Below, one piece after another: positions 63,844-64,000 of a DNA stretch of 64,000 bases. Both the position numbers and the translations under genes were made by a program. This DNA comes from Luscinia megarhynchos. Taxonomy: Eukaryota > Chordata > Aves > Passeriformes > Turdidae. Each line of letters begins with the position of its first letter. Positions within the stretch are counted from its first letter, which is position 1. The notes below the pieces were generated by a model. It saw only the letters and a list, made by a program, of their open reading frames with translations. It had not been told where the DNA came from and did no database searches. The stretch is from the NCBI GenBank assembly GCA_034336665.1, contig CM067568.1:43008770-43072769 (forward strand), in the 5' to 3' direction.

Positions 63844-64000
63844 GTTTAGGAAATTATTCAAATAAACTAAAATTTTGTTCATTGAATATAGATGAGAAAT
63901 GATTACAGGTTAGTTTTTAGTACAAAGTCTGAGTGAGCAGCTACACATTGCAATCAGTTGGAAGAGCAAGCTCTGGCATTAAGAAACATCCTGCTGACTA
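63844..64000. other. Unique AT-rich DNA to window end
   Basis: Nothing recognised in the last 157 bases. Confidence 0.6.

Noticed and set aside
1..64000. Search for tRNA, rRNA, CRISPR arrays, LTR pairs and endogenous viral genes
   Set aside because: None was seen by eye. LTRs and small RNA genes are hard to exclude without a profile search, so this is absence of evidence only.

Overview
The window reads as vertebrate nuclear DNA from a bird. It is AT-rich, CpG-poor and almost entirely non-coding. The bird call rests on many CR1 LINE fragments: 3' ends carrying the ATTCTATG/ATTCTGTG-type tail (seen on the + strand as CATAGAATCATAGAAT when inverted), bodies resembling avian CR1 subfamilies, and no Alu- or L1-like sequence. 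A songbird is plausible from the CR1 types and long pentanucleotide arrays, but the sequence does not prove it. Names of repeat families come from recognition by eye, not from a database search.

Layout. 1-9 kb: unique AT-rich DNA, two or three very old MIR-like SINE remnants (near 0.4, 2.9 and possibly 3.7 kb), a 233-bp (TTCCC)n array and an (ATC)n array. 9-16 kb: an internally deleted CR1 (minus), a CR1 tail (plus), a period-7 AT repeat, and a CR1 (plus) whose tail runs straight into a 179-bp (ATTCT)n array. 16-28 kb: mostly unique DNA with a CR1 (minus) at 21 kb and a hexanucleotide polypyrimidine array at 24 kb. 28-37 kb: the most repeat-dense part, with a GATA/GATG array, several CR1 pieces, and two CR1 copies in opposite orientation at 34.5 and 35.4-36.3 kb; the second still shows the decayed end of its reverse transcriptase. 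37-64 kb: long unique AT-rich stretches, microsatellites, homopolymers, two worn CR1 tails (54 and 56 kb) and one weak candidate exon at 60.3 kb.

No complete protein-coding gene, tRNA, rRNA, CRISPR array or CpG island could be supported. The longer open frames are chance frames in AT-rich DNA or translations of simple repeats and CR1 copies. The window is best read as part of a gene desert or a very long intron. Several repeat-free blocks with TAATT-type homeodomain motifs look like possible conserved non-coding elements. That is inference from base texture only and would need cross-species alignment.
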